Positions 1-8,322 of a stretch of 12,022 bases of DNA are shown in pieces. The stretch is from NCBI GenBank assembly GCA_016207265.1, contig JACQPZ010000158.1:1-12022 (forward strand), read 5' to 3'. The notes under the pieces were generated by a model. The model was given only the letters and a program-made list of their open reading frames with translations, searched no databases and was not told where the DNA came from. The translations under genes were made by a program, and so were the position numbers. Origin of the DNA: Candidatus Latescibacterota bacterium. Its GTDB lineage: Bacteria; Eisenbacteria; RBG-16-71-46; SZUA-252. Positions within the stretch are counted from its first letter, which is position 1; each line of letters opens with the position of its first letter.

Positions 1-350
1 GGCGGAATCCGCACGACCCCCTCCGCGCGCGCGAAGAGGCGGAACACCGAGGATGAGGACCGCTCGACGCGCCCGTTCGCCATCGAGAAGTTCTGCGCCG
101 TGCCCGCGCGCTGCGCGACGATTCCCGGAAGAGCCGGCAGCTCGACGTCCGGCAGGTTCACGCCGCTCGCCCGGATCACGACGGTGAGGGTCGCGGCCTC
201 CCCGGGCGCGATCTCCTCCCGATCGAGGGAAGCCTCGATGGAGAGCGATCCGCTCGGGGACGACCCCGCCGCGGCTTCCCGCGCCCCGTGCGCGGCGAGA
301 AGCAGGAAGGGGACCGCGATTGCCACCGTGCCGCGCACGCTACCAATCAC
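1..350 (-). CDS. batD: BatD-type (oxygen tolerance) protein, N-terminal part, runs off left edge
   Basis: About 116 complete codons are present before the window ends. Reading from a GTG at 350, the product has a short basic start, a hydrophobic secretion or anchor stretch (residues about 8-21), then a beta-type domain. The run EASLDREEIAPGEAATLTV, followed by NLPDVELPALPG, an NGRVERSSSSVF segment and EGVVRIPP, is typical of the first repeat of BatD proteins, which are large periplasmic beta-sandwich proteins with a C-terminal membrane anchor. It follows batC directly: its start overlaps the last 11 nt of batC (stop at 340-342). GGAG and GGGA purine patches lie upstream of the GTG. A second in-frame GTG at 338 is an alternative start. 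Its position as last gene of a MoxR-DUF58-VWA-VWA-TPR series supports the call. The C-terminal part cannot be judged. Confidence 0.8.
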   Translation of the reverse strand, partial: MIGSVRGTVAIAVPFLLLAAHGAREAAAGSSPSGSLSIEASLDREEIAPGEAATLTVVIRASGVNLPDVELPALPGIVAQRAGTAQNFSMANGRVERSSSSVFRLFARAEGVVRIP

Positions 351-1017
351 GGCGTCCCGTCTCCCGCTGCGCTTCCGTTTTCCCTTGATGCCGCGACCCG
401 CGCCGTTCCGCCTCGAGAGCCTCGAGCCAACGCTCCGCCTCCTGCTTGCTGAATTCCGGACTCGCGCCCCGGGGAGCGGACTCAGATCGCGGCTCGCCCG
501 CCGCCCGGGAGGAGTCTCCGGCGGCGAGCGGCCCGCGGCCGCCCCCCGCGGTGGGAGGGCCGTCTCCGCCTCCCTGGGCCGGAGTCTGCGGCGTGATTCC
601 CCTGGCGAGGCGGATCGCTTCCTCCAAATTGCGCTTCGCGTCCGCGTTGTCGGGTCGGACCCGCAGCGATTCGCGGTAGAGCCCGGCCGCCTCTTGGAAG
701 CGCTTCGCGCGCATCGCCTCGTTTCCCAGATTGAACGAAGCCGCCGCCCGGGCCCGGTCTCCGCGCGAGGTCATCGCTTCGCGATATCGCACGATCGCGG
801 AGTCAAGCTCCCCTTTCCCGAGATACGCGAGCGCCTCGTCGAACGGAAGCACGGCGTCTCCCGGATGGTCGGACCGGCCCTCGCGGAGCGCCCGGAGGGC
901 GTCGTCGTAGCGCTTCGCCTTGAGATCCCGGACTCCGCGTCCCGCGGGGCCGCCCCACTCGTACACGGCGCCCAGCGCGGTCGCGAGGAGCAGGAAGAGC
1001 GCGAGCCGCCGCGTCAT
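340..1017 (-). CDS. batC: BatC-like TPR protein with N-terminal membrane anchor
   Basis: The product is 225 residues. Residues about 4-20 form one hydrophobic segment (signal or anchor). TPR-like helices follow from about 35 to 138. The second half, FNLGNEAMRAKRFQEAAGLY and then RPDNADAKRNLEEA, is the signature of BatC/BatE-type TPR proteins. Residues 145-188 are a Gly/Pro/Ser-rich linker. A short conserved-looking helix, QEAERWLEALEAERR (192-206), ends the protein and is also usual in this family. TPRs mediate protein contacts, so it probably scaffolds BatA/BatB in the cell envelope. The start was chosen at the ATG at 1017 because it forms an ATGA overlap with batB and has a perfect AGGAGG five bases upstream; the reading frame extends further upstream inside batB but without such support. 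Confidence 0.85.
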   Translation of the reverse strand: MTRRLALFLLLATALGAVYEWGGPAGRGVRDLKAKRYDDALRALREGRSDHPGDAVLPFDEALAYLGKGELDSAIVRYREAMTSRGDRARAAASFNLGNEAMRAKRFQEAAGLYRESLRVRPDNADAKRNLEEAIRLARGITPQTPAQGGGDGPPTAGGGRGPLAAGDSSRAAGEPRSESAPRGASPEFSKQEAERWLEALEAERRGSRHQGKTEAQRETGRRDW

Positions 1018-2012
1018 CGCCGCCTCCTCGGAACCAGCCGCTCCGCGAGGAGCAGCACGCCGGCGGCCGCCGCGAACCACGGAAATCGCTCGTCGTAGGC
1101 GCGGATCGTCCTCCCGCGCGACTCGTAGGTCCCTTCCGAGCGGATCGGGTCCACGAGGCGGAGCGCCGCGCGCCCCGTGCCGTCCGCCCGCTCGTAGCGT
1201 CCACCGCCGAGCCGCGCCAGGTTGCGGAGCGCCGGCTCGTCCAATCTCGAGATGACCACGCTTCCCTGCGCGTCGCGCTTCTGGCCCCGCACGGTCCCGG
1301 TCGTGTCCACGATCGGGATCGTGGAACCTTCCGGCGTTCCCACCCCGATCGAATAGAGCCGCGCGCCCGACCGGCGGAAGCTCTCCAGCGCCCCGACGGG
1401 GTCGCCGCCGAGATTCTCACCGTCCGAGAGGAGCACGATCGCTCGCGGCCGGTCGCCGGGCCGCCGAAGGAGCCGTCCCGCGATCGAGATCGCGGCGCCC
1501 AGGTCGGTCCCCGGGCGGTCCAGGTCTCGAGTCGATGCGGTCTCGACGAGGGAGGCGAGGCCCTCCCGGTCGGTCGATAGCGGCGCCACGACCCGTGCGT
1601 CGCCCGCGAAGAAGACGAGCCCGACCTGCGAGCCTTCGAGCGCATCGAGCAGCGCCAGCGCCTCGTGCTTCGCCGCCCGGAGCCGGTCGGGCCTCGTGTC
1701 GCGCGCGTCCATGCTGCGCGAAAGATCGAGCGCGAGCACGAGGTCCACGCCACGGGAGGTCGTCGTGACGAGACGGAACCCGGCCTGGGGCCGCATGATT
1801 CCGAGCGTCGTGAGCGCGAGGGCGGTCAATGCGACCGCGATCCGCAGCGCCCGCGCGCGGCCTCCCGCCTCCCTCGTGAGACCGCGCAGAGAATCGCGGT
1901 CGCCGAGCGACGCTTCGGTCCTGCGGCGCGCCCGCTCGCCGCGCAAGGCGAGGAGACCCACCGCGAGCGCGACCCAGAGCAGATGCACGAATTGTGGAGA
2001 CGCCCAGCGCAT
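1014..2012 (-). CDS. batB: BatB-like von Willebrand factor A domain membrane protein
   Basis: The product is 332 residues. A hydrophobic segment at about 8-23 and a second at about 57-72 precede the conserved RPQAG motif (74-78), then a VWA domain (about 88-285), then a C-terminal membrane segment (about 310-325). The metal-ion-dependent adhesion site is intact: DLSRS gives D96, S98 and S100, T169 lies in GTDLG, and D197 in LLSDGEN. This layout is that of BatA/BatB proteins of the Bacteroides aerotolerance type, which put a VWA domain between membrane anchors and act with a MoxR ATPase. The start at ATG 2012 is preferred over an in-frame start about 35 codons earlier because the membrane-anchor start MRWASPQFVHLL is family-like, AGGAG sits five bases upstream, and the gap after batA is only 8 nt. 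Whether it is orthologous to BatA or BatB in the strict sense is inferred from gene order. Confidence 0.87.
   Translation of the reverse strand: MRWASPQFVHLLWVALAVGLLALRGERARRRTEASLGDRDSLRGLTREAGGRARALRIAVALTALALTTLGIMRPQAGFRLVTTTSRGVDLVLALDLSRSMDARDTRPDRLRAAKHEALALLDALEGSQVGLVFFAGDARVVAPLSTDREGLASLVETASTRDLDRPGTDLGAAISIAGRLLRRPGDRPRAIVLLSDGENLGGDPVGALESFRRSGARLYSIGVGTPEGSTIPIVDTTGTVRGQKRDAQGSVVISRLDEPALRNLARLGGGRYERADGTGRAALRLVDPIRSEGTYESRGRTIRAYDERFPWFAAAAGVLLLAERLVPRRRR
1023..1028 (-). promoter_or_regulatory. Shine-Dalgarno AGGAGG for batC
   Basis: A perfect AGGAGG on the minus strand lies five bases before the ATG at 1017, inside the 3' end of batB. It decides the batC start against the longer upstream reading frame. 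Confidence 0.75.
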
Positions 2013-2017
2013 GGAAG

Positions 2018-2023
2018 CTCCTA
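2018..2023 (-). promoter_or_regulatory. Shine-Dalgarno TAGGAG for batB overlapping the batA stop codon
   Basis: The minus-strand hexamer TAGGAG contains the batA stop TAG (2023-2021) and an AGGAG placed five bases before the batB ATG. A ribosome terminating on batA would sit on the batB ribosome binding site, which suggests translational coupling. It also fixes the batB start. Confidence 0.7.
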
Positions 2024-3007
2024 GGGGTATCGGCCGAAGAGCGTGAAACCGAGGATCATCTCGAGCGCCAGAAGCCCGCCGCCCAGGGCCAGCAGAAGCG
2101 GCCCTGCCTCGGCCCACCTCGTGTACGAACGCATCTCGACGCGGGACGGTTCCAGGGCGCCGATCTCATGGTAGACCTGCGCCAAAAGCTCCGCGGAAGT
2201 CGCGCGGAAATAACGTCCTCCCGTCCCGTCCGCCACCTGCCGGAGCGTCGCTTCGTCCACCTCGGAGCGAACCCAAACGTAGCGGCGGCCCAGCACCGGA
2301 TCGTCGACGGGAAACGGAGCCGCGCCCTGCGTGCCCGCGCCGATCGCGTAGATCCTCACGCCGACCGCCTTCGCGAGCTTGGACGCCGTGACGGGATCGA
2401 CCGCGCCCGCGTTGTTGATTCCGTCGGTGAGAAGGATCAGGACCTTGCTCTTCCCCGGCGCCTTGTGAAGCCGCTGGGCGGATTGGGCAATGGCCGCGCC
2501 GACCGCGGTCCCGTCGGGAAGCTGGCCGAAGTCGAGCCCGTCGATCAGCCCGCAGAGGCCGTCGTAGTCGAGGGTGAGGGGCGAGCAAAGCTCGCTCCTT
2601 CCCGCGAACGCGACGAGCCCGATCCGGTCCTGAGTCCTCCCCCTCACGAACTCCTTCGCGACCTGCTTGGCGACGAATAGCCTGTTTCTCGGCCGGAAGT
2701 CCTCCGAGCGCATGCTCCCGGATACGTCGATCGCGAGCATGATGTCGATCCCCTCGCTCACCACCTCACGGATCTCCCGTCCGGCCTGCGGCCGGGCGGA
2801 CGCGACCAGGACGAGCGCGATCGCGAACGGGCGGAGGCCCGGAAGGATCCTCGCGATACGCGCCCTCACGCCGCGGACCGGAGGCAGCGCCGAGAGGCTC
2901 GAGTAGCCCAGCTCCGGATCGCGCCATAAGTCGTTTCGCCGCGCGAACCAGTACGCGAGCGCGTACGGGACGAAGAGGAGGAGGTACCACGGCTCCGCGA
3001 AGCGCAT
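2021..3007 (-). CDS. batA: BatA-like von Willebrand factor A domain membrane protein
   Basis: The product is 328 residues. Hydrophobic segments lie at about 7-22, 58-71 and 302-324, flanking a VWA domain (about 86-285). The MIDAS is complete: DVSGS gives D94, S96 and S98, T167 lies in DGTAVG, and D195 in LLTDGINN. The ARPQAG motif (71-76) just before the domain is characteristic of BatA/BatB. The N-terminus MRFAEPWYLLLFVPY matches the common start of these proteins. BatA proteins are inner-membrane partners of MoxR ATPases in an envelope or stress-related complex; the precise client is not established. The ATG at 3007 lies 3 nt after the stop of the upstream gene, so the two are co-transcribed. 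No strong ribosome binding site is visible, consistent with re-initiation. Confidence 0.9.
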   Translation of the reverse strand: MRFAEPWYLLLFVPYALAYWFARRNDLWRDPELGYSSLSALPPVRGVRARIARILPGLRPFAIALVLVASARPQAGREIREVVSEGIDIMLAIDVSGSMRSEDFRPRNRLFVAKQVAKEFVRGRTQDRIGLVAFAGRSELCSPLTLDYDGLCGLIDGLDFGQLPDGTAVGAAIAQSAQRLHKAPGKSKVLILLTDGINNAGAVDPVTASKLAKAVGVRIYAIGAGTQGAAPFPVDDPVLGRRYVWVRSEVDEATLRQVADGTGGRYFRATSAELLAQVYHEIGALEPSRVEMRSYTRWAEAGPLLLALGGGLLALEMILGFTLFGRYP

Positions 3008-3010
3008 CCG

Positions 3011-4144
3011 CTAGATCCGGGCTCCGGGAGCGGGGCCGGGCGCCGCCGGGGGCGCCCCGCCGCCGGGAGCCGCCGAGGGCCCTGCGCCGGCGCCGGGGGC
3101 CCGCGCCGGGAGCGCCTCCACGAGCGCTCCCGCGATGGATCGCGCCTCGCAAAGCATCGCCTTCGCCTCCGCGGATTCGTCCTCGTACCGCGCGAACTTG
3201 GCGAGGTCGGCGCGATCCAGGGCCGCGATCAGGGCGCGCCTCCCCGCCTCGCGAACGCGCCCGCGGTGTGCAAGCTCACGGGTGAGTTCCGCCGTCGTGA
3301 GATCGAGCGCCGGGACTCCCGTCACGGCGGCGGCGTACGAGCGAAGCGCGAGCGAGAGCCGCTCGTAGAAAACGTCGCGCGTGAGCGTCGGGAACTCGGC
3401 CTCGAGCGCCTCGAGCGCCTCTGTAAGCCGGGCCTCGGGCGGCTCGACCTCGGCGGCCGCCGGCGCCTCCGCCTTCCGACGCGACCTGAGGAGCATCGAG
3501 ATCAGAAACGCGGCCGCTCCGGCGAGAAGAAGCGCCCCCAGGATCAGGACCGCATAATCCACGGCGCGGAGGCCGGGCTCGATCGGACCCGAGTCGGGCC
3601 TCAGGGTCCCGGTGATCGATTCGGTCAGCGAGTCGACGAAGACCGTGTCTTGCGGGAACTCGAGCGTATCGCGGCGCGTGCCGGACCCCACGGGGATCCG
3701 TGCCGCCGGGAGCGCCACGGCGCCCAAATCGAATGCGCGAACGAGAAACGATCGCGACCAGCGGAGACCGGATCGCTCGCGTACGAGGGAAGGAGCGTTC
3801 GATGCGTCGAGGTCGAGCGCCGAGGGAGCCGGATCGAGAAGCAGCGGACCCGGGACCAGGCCCTCCCCGAGCGTCGCGTCGAGCCGCCAGGAGACCCGGT
3901 CGCCGAGCGTCCCGCGCGGCGGCGAAAGGTTGCTCCGCAGCCGCACGGGCGCTCCCCCGATCGTCTCCTCGCGCTCCACGACCCGTTCCCGCGTGTCGGC
4001 AGGTCCGCGGCGGCAGGCCCCGAACGGAACGGCGAGGAGGATGGCCAGCGCGGCGGTGGCGACCGTGGGCCGCGGCGCGGCGGTGGCGACCGCGCGCCGC
4101 GCCGCGCGGAGCGCCCGGGATCCCGCGATGCGGCGGCTTCGCAT
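3011..4144 (-). CDS. Bat-operon membrane protein at DUF4381 position, putative lipoprotein signal
   Basis: The product is 377 residues and is not a standard named protein. Visible parts in order: an Arg/Ala-rich start (1-28), a hydrophobic stretch ending in a lipobox-like FGAC (Cys44), a beta-rich extracytoplasmic domain (about 55-190) with a GTLGDRVSWRLDATL segment like BatD-type domains, one transmembrane helix (about 195-219), an acidic EALEALEAE helix, a helical domain (about 252-345) and a Gly/Pro/Ala-rich tail (346-376). The helical part, FYERLSLALRSYAA ... TTAELTRELAHRG ... LDRADLAKFARYE, resembles the cytoplasmic end of DUF4381 and BatD proteins. The gene sits between DUF58 and batA, the usual DUF4381 slot. 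The lipobox has Phe at -3, which is not ideal, so lipidation is uncertain. It starts 7 nt after the DUF58 gene. I infer a membrane subunit of the MoxR/Bat complex. Confidence 0.72.
   Translation of the reverse strand: MRSRRIAGSRALRAARRAVATAAPRPTVATAALAILLAVPFGACRRGPADTRERVVEREETIGGAPVRLRSNLSPPRGTLGDRVSWRLDATLGEGLVPGPLLLDPAPSALDLDASNAPSLVRERSGLRWSRSFLVRAFDLGAVALPAARIPVGSGTRRDTLEFPQDTVFVDSLTESITGTLRPDSGPIEPGLRAVDYAVLILGALLLAGAAAFLISMLLRSRRKAEAPAAAEVEPPEARLTEALEALEAEFPTLTRDVFYERLSLALRSYAAAVTGVPALDLTTAELTRELAHRGRVREAGRRALIAALDRADLAKFARYEDESAEAKAMLCEARSIAGALVEALPARAPGAGAGPSAAPGGGAPPAAPGPAPGARI
3400..3421 (-). repeat. 9-bp tandem repeat (about 2.4 copies)
   Basis: The unit cctcgagcg (plus strand) is repeated with period 9. 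It encodes the EALEALEA acidic helix of the DUF4381-position protein. Minor, in-frame. Confidence 0.55.
4048..4092 (-). repeat. Short direct repeat (18 bp, period 27 bp)
   Basis: An 18-bp sequence occurs at 4048-4065 and again, identical, at 4075-4092. The 27-bp period keeps the frame and encodes two related VATAA segments in the N-terminus of the DUF4381-position protein. It is probably a small in-frame duplication in the signal region. Confidence 0.7.
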
Positions 4145-4151
4145 CGGTCCG

Positions 4152-5023
4152 TCAGCGCCGATGGGTTCGCTGCTCGAAGTGGCGGATCAGCTCGGGCGCG
4201 ACCGGCCTTACCGAGCTGAGCCCGATCCGGCCAGCGCGCGCGCGCGAGAACGCATCGGCGAGCGAGCGCTCGTGCCGCGCGCGGGTTGCATGCCACTCGC
4301 GCCGGGCGGAGAGCACTCCGAGATCGACGAGCCGCGACTCGCCGGTTTCGAGATCGCGGACACGGATCAGCCCGCGCGGGGGGAGCGCCTCCTCGAGGGG
4401 ATCCTTCACCTCGATCGTCACGATCTCGTGGCGCCGCGCCAGGAGTCCCATCGGCCGCTCGAACGAATCCGCGAGCCAGTCCGAGATGAGGAACACGACG
4501 GCTCTCCGGCGCACCACGCGCCCGAGAAACGCGAGCGCGCCCGCCACATCCGTGCCCGCGCCCTCCGCCTCGAAGGCGAGCAGCTCGCGAACGACGCGGA
4601 GGGAGCGCGCGCGGCTCTTCGAGGGCGGAAGGTAAAGCTCCACACGATCCGTGAACAGAAGAAGGCCCACGCGGTCCCGATTCCGGCTCGCGGCGAGGGA
4701 GAGCAGGGCTCCGGCCTCCGCGGCGGTCGCGCGCTTGGTTCGTGCTGCGCTCCCGAACCTCAGCGACCCGGAGAGGTCGAGCGCGATCACGACGGTCAGC
4801 TCCCGCTCCTCGTCGAACCGCTTCACGAACGGACGCCCGTGCCGCGCGGTCACGTTCCAGTCGATCGAGCGGACGTCGTCCCCGGGTACGTACTCCCGCA
4901 CCTCGGCGAACTCGAGCCCCTTGCCGCGGAAGGCGCTCCGGTACGAGCCCGCAAACACCTCCTCCACCGCCCGCCGGCTTCGGATCGTGAGCCGGCGGAC
5001 CTGCGCGAGAAGCTCGGGCGTGA

Positions 5024-5027
<4 letters not shown>
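4152..5027 (-). CDS. DUF58 domain protein (MoxR-associated, VWA-like)
   Basis: The product is 291 residues, usual for the shorter DUF58 proteins. The family core is clear: GSYRSAFRGKGLEFAEVREY (27-46), PGDDVRSIDWNVTARHGRPF (48-67), then VKRFDEERELTV and DLSGS (D84, S86, S88), a MIDAS-like start of a VWA-type fold. The tail (about 165-290) continues the fold with a FLISDW segment. No transmembrane helix is evident, so it is probably cytosolic or peripheral. DUF58 genes nearly always follow moxR; here the GTG start at 5027 overlaps the moxR stop in a GTGA junction, implying coupled translation. Its biochemical role is unknown; partnership with the MoxR ATPase is inferred from context and known family linkage. 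Confidence 0.9.
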
Positions 5028-6025
<998 letters not shown>

Positions 6026-6037
6026 CGGGACTTGAGG

Positions 6038-7324
6038 TTATCGACTCCGGTTCGCGTAAAGAGGAAAGGCGCGGCAGAGCTCCTCGACCTGCCCGCGGAT
6101 GCGCGCCAGCGCGGGAGGCTCGCTGCGATGGCGGAGCGCGTCGTCCATCCAGCCTCCGAGCCGTGTGAACTCGGCTTCGCCCAGGCCCCGGCTCGTCACG
6201 GCGGCCGAGCCGATGCGGATGCCGCTCGTGACGGCCGGCGGCCTCGGATCGTTCGGGACCGCGTTCTTGTTCACGGTGATCCCGGCCGCGTGGAGCGCCG
6301 TTTCCGCGTCCGCGCCGGAATAATCCTGTTCCCGGAGGTCCAACAGCAGAAGGTGATTGTCGGTTCCACCCGTGACCAGCCTGTAGCCGCGCGCCGTGAG
6401 CTCGCGTGCGAGCGCCTTCGCGTTCGCCACGACCTGTTTCGCATACGTGCGGAACTCCGCGGTCGCCGCCTCCTTGAAGCAGACCGCCTTGGCCGCGACG
6501 ACATGCATCAAAGGGCCCCCCTGCATTCCCGGAAATACTGATTTATCAATAGCTTTTGCATATTCGCTCTTGCAGAGAATGAACCCGCTCCTGGGGCCCC
6601 GGAGCGTCTTGTGGGTCGTGCTCGTGACGACATCGGCGAACGGGACGGGGCTCGGATGCACGCCGCCCGCGATGAGCCCCGCGACGTGGGCCATGTCGAA
6701 GACCAGCTTGGCCCCGACCTCGTCCGCGATCGCCCGAAGCCGCGCGAAGTCGAAGAACCTGGGGTAGGCGCTCGCGCCGGCCACGAGCACCTGAGGTCGA
6801 TGCTCCCGCGCGAGGGCTGCCGCCTGGTCGTAGTCGAGGAGCCCCGTCTCGGGCGAAAGCCCGTATTGGACCGCCTTGAAGAGAATCCCCGAGTAGCTCA
6901 CCTTGTGGCCGTGTGTCAGATGGCCCCCGTGGGCAAGCGCCATTCCGAGGAGCGTGGACCCGGGGGGCATCAGCGCGAGATACGCCGCGAGATTCGCCTG
7001 CGCGCCGGCGTGCGGCTGGACGTTCGCGTGCTCCGCCCCGAAGAGCATCCTCGCGCGATCGATCGCGAGCCGCTCGGCCGTATCGACGTGCTCGCAGCCG
7101 CCGTAGTAGCGCCTGCCGGGGTACCCCTCGGCGTATTTGTTCGTCAGGGGAGAGCCCATCGCTTCGAGAACCGCTTCACTCACGAAGTTCTCGGAAGCGA
7201 TCAACTCGAGCGTGGTCGCCTGGCGGCGGACCTCCGCACGGATGGCCCCGTCGATCTCCGGATCCACCTCGCGCAGCGAAGCCTCGCGCGAGATCGTGCG
7301 CGCGGCACCGGATCCGGGCGTCAT
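6038..7324 (-). CDS. glyA: Serine hydroxymethyltransferase
   Basis: The product is 428 residues, near the usual 410-430. It converts serine plus tetrahydrofolate to glycine and 5,10-methylene-THF in the cytosol with PLP. Landmarks: TTLELIASENF (37-47), NKYAEGYPGRRYYGG (62-76), NVQPHAGAQAN (101-111), FDMAHVAGLIAGG (209-221), and the PLP-binding lysine in TSTTHKTLRGPRSG (Lys239). FPGMQGGPLMHVVAAKAV follows. The first 12 or so residues are a modest extension over many homologues, and the ATG at 7324 lacks an evident Shine-Dalgarno sequence. It lies 11 nt after ilvE. Codons 255-264 are all A/T-ending in an otherwise GC-rich gene (see findings). The reading frame is intact and all catalytic motifs are present. 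Confidence 0.97.
   Translation of the reverse strand: MTPGSGAARTISREASLREVDPEIDGAIRAEVRRQATTLELIASENFVSEAVLEAMGSPLTNKYAEGYPGRRYYGGCEHVDTAERLAIDRARMLFGAEHANVQPHAGAQANLAAYLALMPPGSTLLGMALAHGGHLTHGHKVSYSGILFKAVQYGLSPETGLLDYDQAAALAREHRPQVLVAGASAYPRFFDFARLRAIADEVGAKLVFDMAHVAGLIAGGVHPSPVPFADVVTSTTHKTLRGPRSGFILCKSEYAKAIDKSVFPGMQGGPLMHVVAAKAVCFKEAATAEFRTYAKQVVANAKALARELTARGYRLVTGGTDNHLLLLDLREQDYSGADAETALHAAGITVNKNAVPNDPRPPAVTSGIRIGSAAVTSRGLGEAEFTRLGGWMDDALRHRSEPPALARIRGQVEELCRAFPLYANRSR
6533..6562 (-). other. AT-rich codon island inside glyA
   Basis: Ten consecutive glyA codons (residues 255-264, YAKAIDKSVF) all end in A or T. The 30 bp hold only 7 G/C, in a gene otherwise rich in G/C-ending codons. 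The segment contains the small inverted repeat TGAT-AA-ATCA. The frame is preserved. Cause unknown: local recombination from a low-GC source or a selected rare-codon run are both possible. Confidence 0.7.
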
Positions 7325-7335
7325 GGGGGACGCGG

Positions 7336-8298
7336 CTAGCGCGCCTTCTTCGCGGCGCGCTGAACCTTTCCGCGCGCCTCGACCGGGAAGAGCCAGCCGA
7401 AGCGGTCGCGGGCCCGCCCTTCCACGATGTCGAAAAACGCCTTTTGCAGCTTCTGGGTCACGGGGCCGACCGCCCCCGATCCGACCTTGATCCGATCCAC
7501 CTGGGTGATGGGCGTGATCTCCGCGGCGGTGCCGGTGAAGAACACCTCGTCCGAAATGTAGAGCATCTCCCGCGGAATCTGCTCTTCGCGGACCTCGAGA
7601 CCCAGCTCGCGGGCGAGCGTGATGACGCAGTCACGCGTGACGCCCGGAAGGATGGCGCTCGCGAGCGTGGGCGTATGGAGCGTGTCGCCGCGCAGGAGGA
7701 AGATGTTCTCGCCCGAGCCCTCGGCGATGAATCCGAATACGTCGAGCGCGACCCCTTCTTCGTATCCGTCGGCGACGGCCTCGAGCTTGATGAGCTGACT
7801 GTTCAGGTAGTTCGCGCCGGTCTTCGCCATCGCGGGAAACGTATTCGGCGCCTGCCGCCGCCAGGAGGAGACGCGGACCGAGATCCCGCGCTCGAGGGCG
7901 TCCTTTCCGAGGTACTTCCCCCAGTTCAGCGTCGCGATCGCGACGTCGACCGGAACCCCCGTGGGATTGACGCCGAGGGTCTTGAAGCCGCGGTAGACGA
8001 CCGGCCGGATGTAGCAGGCGGTCCCACCGTTCCGACGCACGGTCTCCCGGATCGCGTCCATGAGCTCGTCGTACCCGTATGGGATATCGATCCGGGCGAT
8101 CTTGCAGGAATCGAGCATCCGCTGGACGTGGCGGTCGAGCCGGAACACGGCCGTCCCACCCGGAGTCGCATACGCCCGGATCCCCTCGAACACGCTGGAG
8201 CCGTAATGCACGACGTGGGAGAGCACGTGGATCTTCGCGTCTTCGTACGGCACGAATTTCCCGTTCATCCAGATCACGCCGCTCGATTCACGCGCCAT
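7336..8298 (-). CDS. ilvE: Branched-chain amino acid aminotransferase
   Basis: The product is 320 residues of the fold-type IV PLP aminotransferase family. It catalyses the last step of valine, leucine and isoleucine synthesis (and first of degradation), with 2-oxoglutarate/glutamate as partner. Landmarks: HYGSSVFEGIRAY (31-43), the PLP-binding lysine Lys159 in MAKTGANYLNSQ, EEGVALDVFGFIAEGSGENI, LPGVTRDCVITLARELG, and VFFTGTAAEITPI followed by GPVTQKLQKAFF. These match IlvE proper rather than D-amino-acid transaminase or aminodeoxychorismate lyase. The ATG at 8298 has a perfect AGGAGG five bases upstream. It lies 24 nt after the phosphatase gene and 11 nt before glyA. It occupies the slot where rpiB is found in the Bacillus-type tsaC-ywlE-rpiB-glyA order. 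Confidence 0.95.
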   Translation of the reverse strand: MARESSGVIWMNGKFVPYEDAKIHVLSHVVHYGSSVFEGIRAYATPGGTAVFRLDRHVQRMLDSCKIARIDIPYGYDELMDAIRETVRRNGGTACYIRPVVYRGFKTLGVNPTGVPVDVAIATLNWGKYLGKDALERGISVRVSSWRRQAPNTFPAMAKTGANYLNSQLIKLEAVADGYEEGVALDVFGFIAEGSGENIFLLRGDTLHTPTLASAILPGVTRDCVITLARELGLEVREEQIPREMLYISDEVFFTGTAAEITPITQVDRIKVGSGAVGPVTQKLQKAFFDIVEGRARDRFGWLFPVEARGKVQRAAKKAR

Positions 8299-8303
8299 GC
8301 CTT

Positions 8304-8309
8304 CCTCCT
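8304..8309 (-). promoter_or_regulatory. Shine-Dalgarno AGGAGG for ilvE
   Basis: A perfect AGGAGG on the minus strand lies five bases before the ilvE ATG, in the 24-nt gap after the phosphatase gene. It is one of the strongest ribosome binding sites in the window and suggests high translation of ilvE. Confidence 0.75.
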
Positions 8310-8322
8310 CCCGGGAACGGCA

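Noticed and set aside
2013..2117. Longer batB start about 35 codons upstream
   Set aside because: It would overlap the batA end, has no family-like sequence, and the ATG at 2012 has AGGAG at ideal spacing.
6026..6100. Possible promoter before moxR (TTTACG-like and GATAAC-like elements at the 3' end of glyA)
   Set aside because: The spacing between the two elements is about 12 bp, too short for a sigma70 promoter, so I did not call it.
6533..6580. AT-rich island in glyA read as an internal promoter
   Set aside because: I tried several -35/-10 pairings on the minus strand (for example TTGATA with a site 17 bp on) and none gave an acceptable -10.
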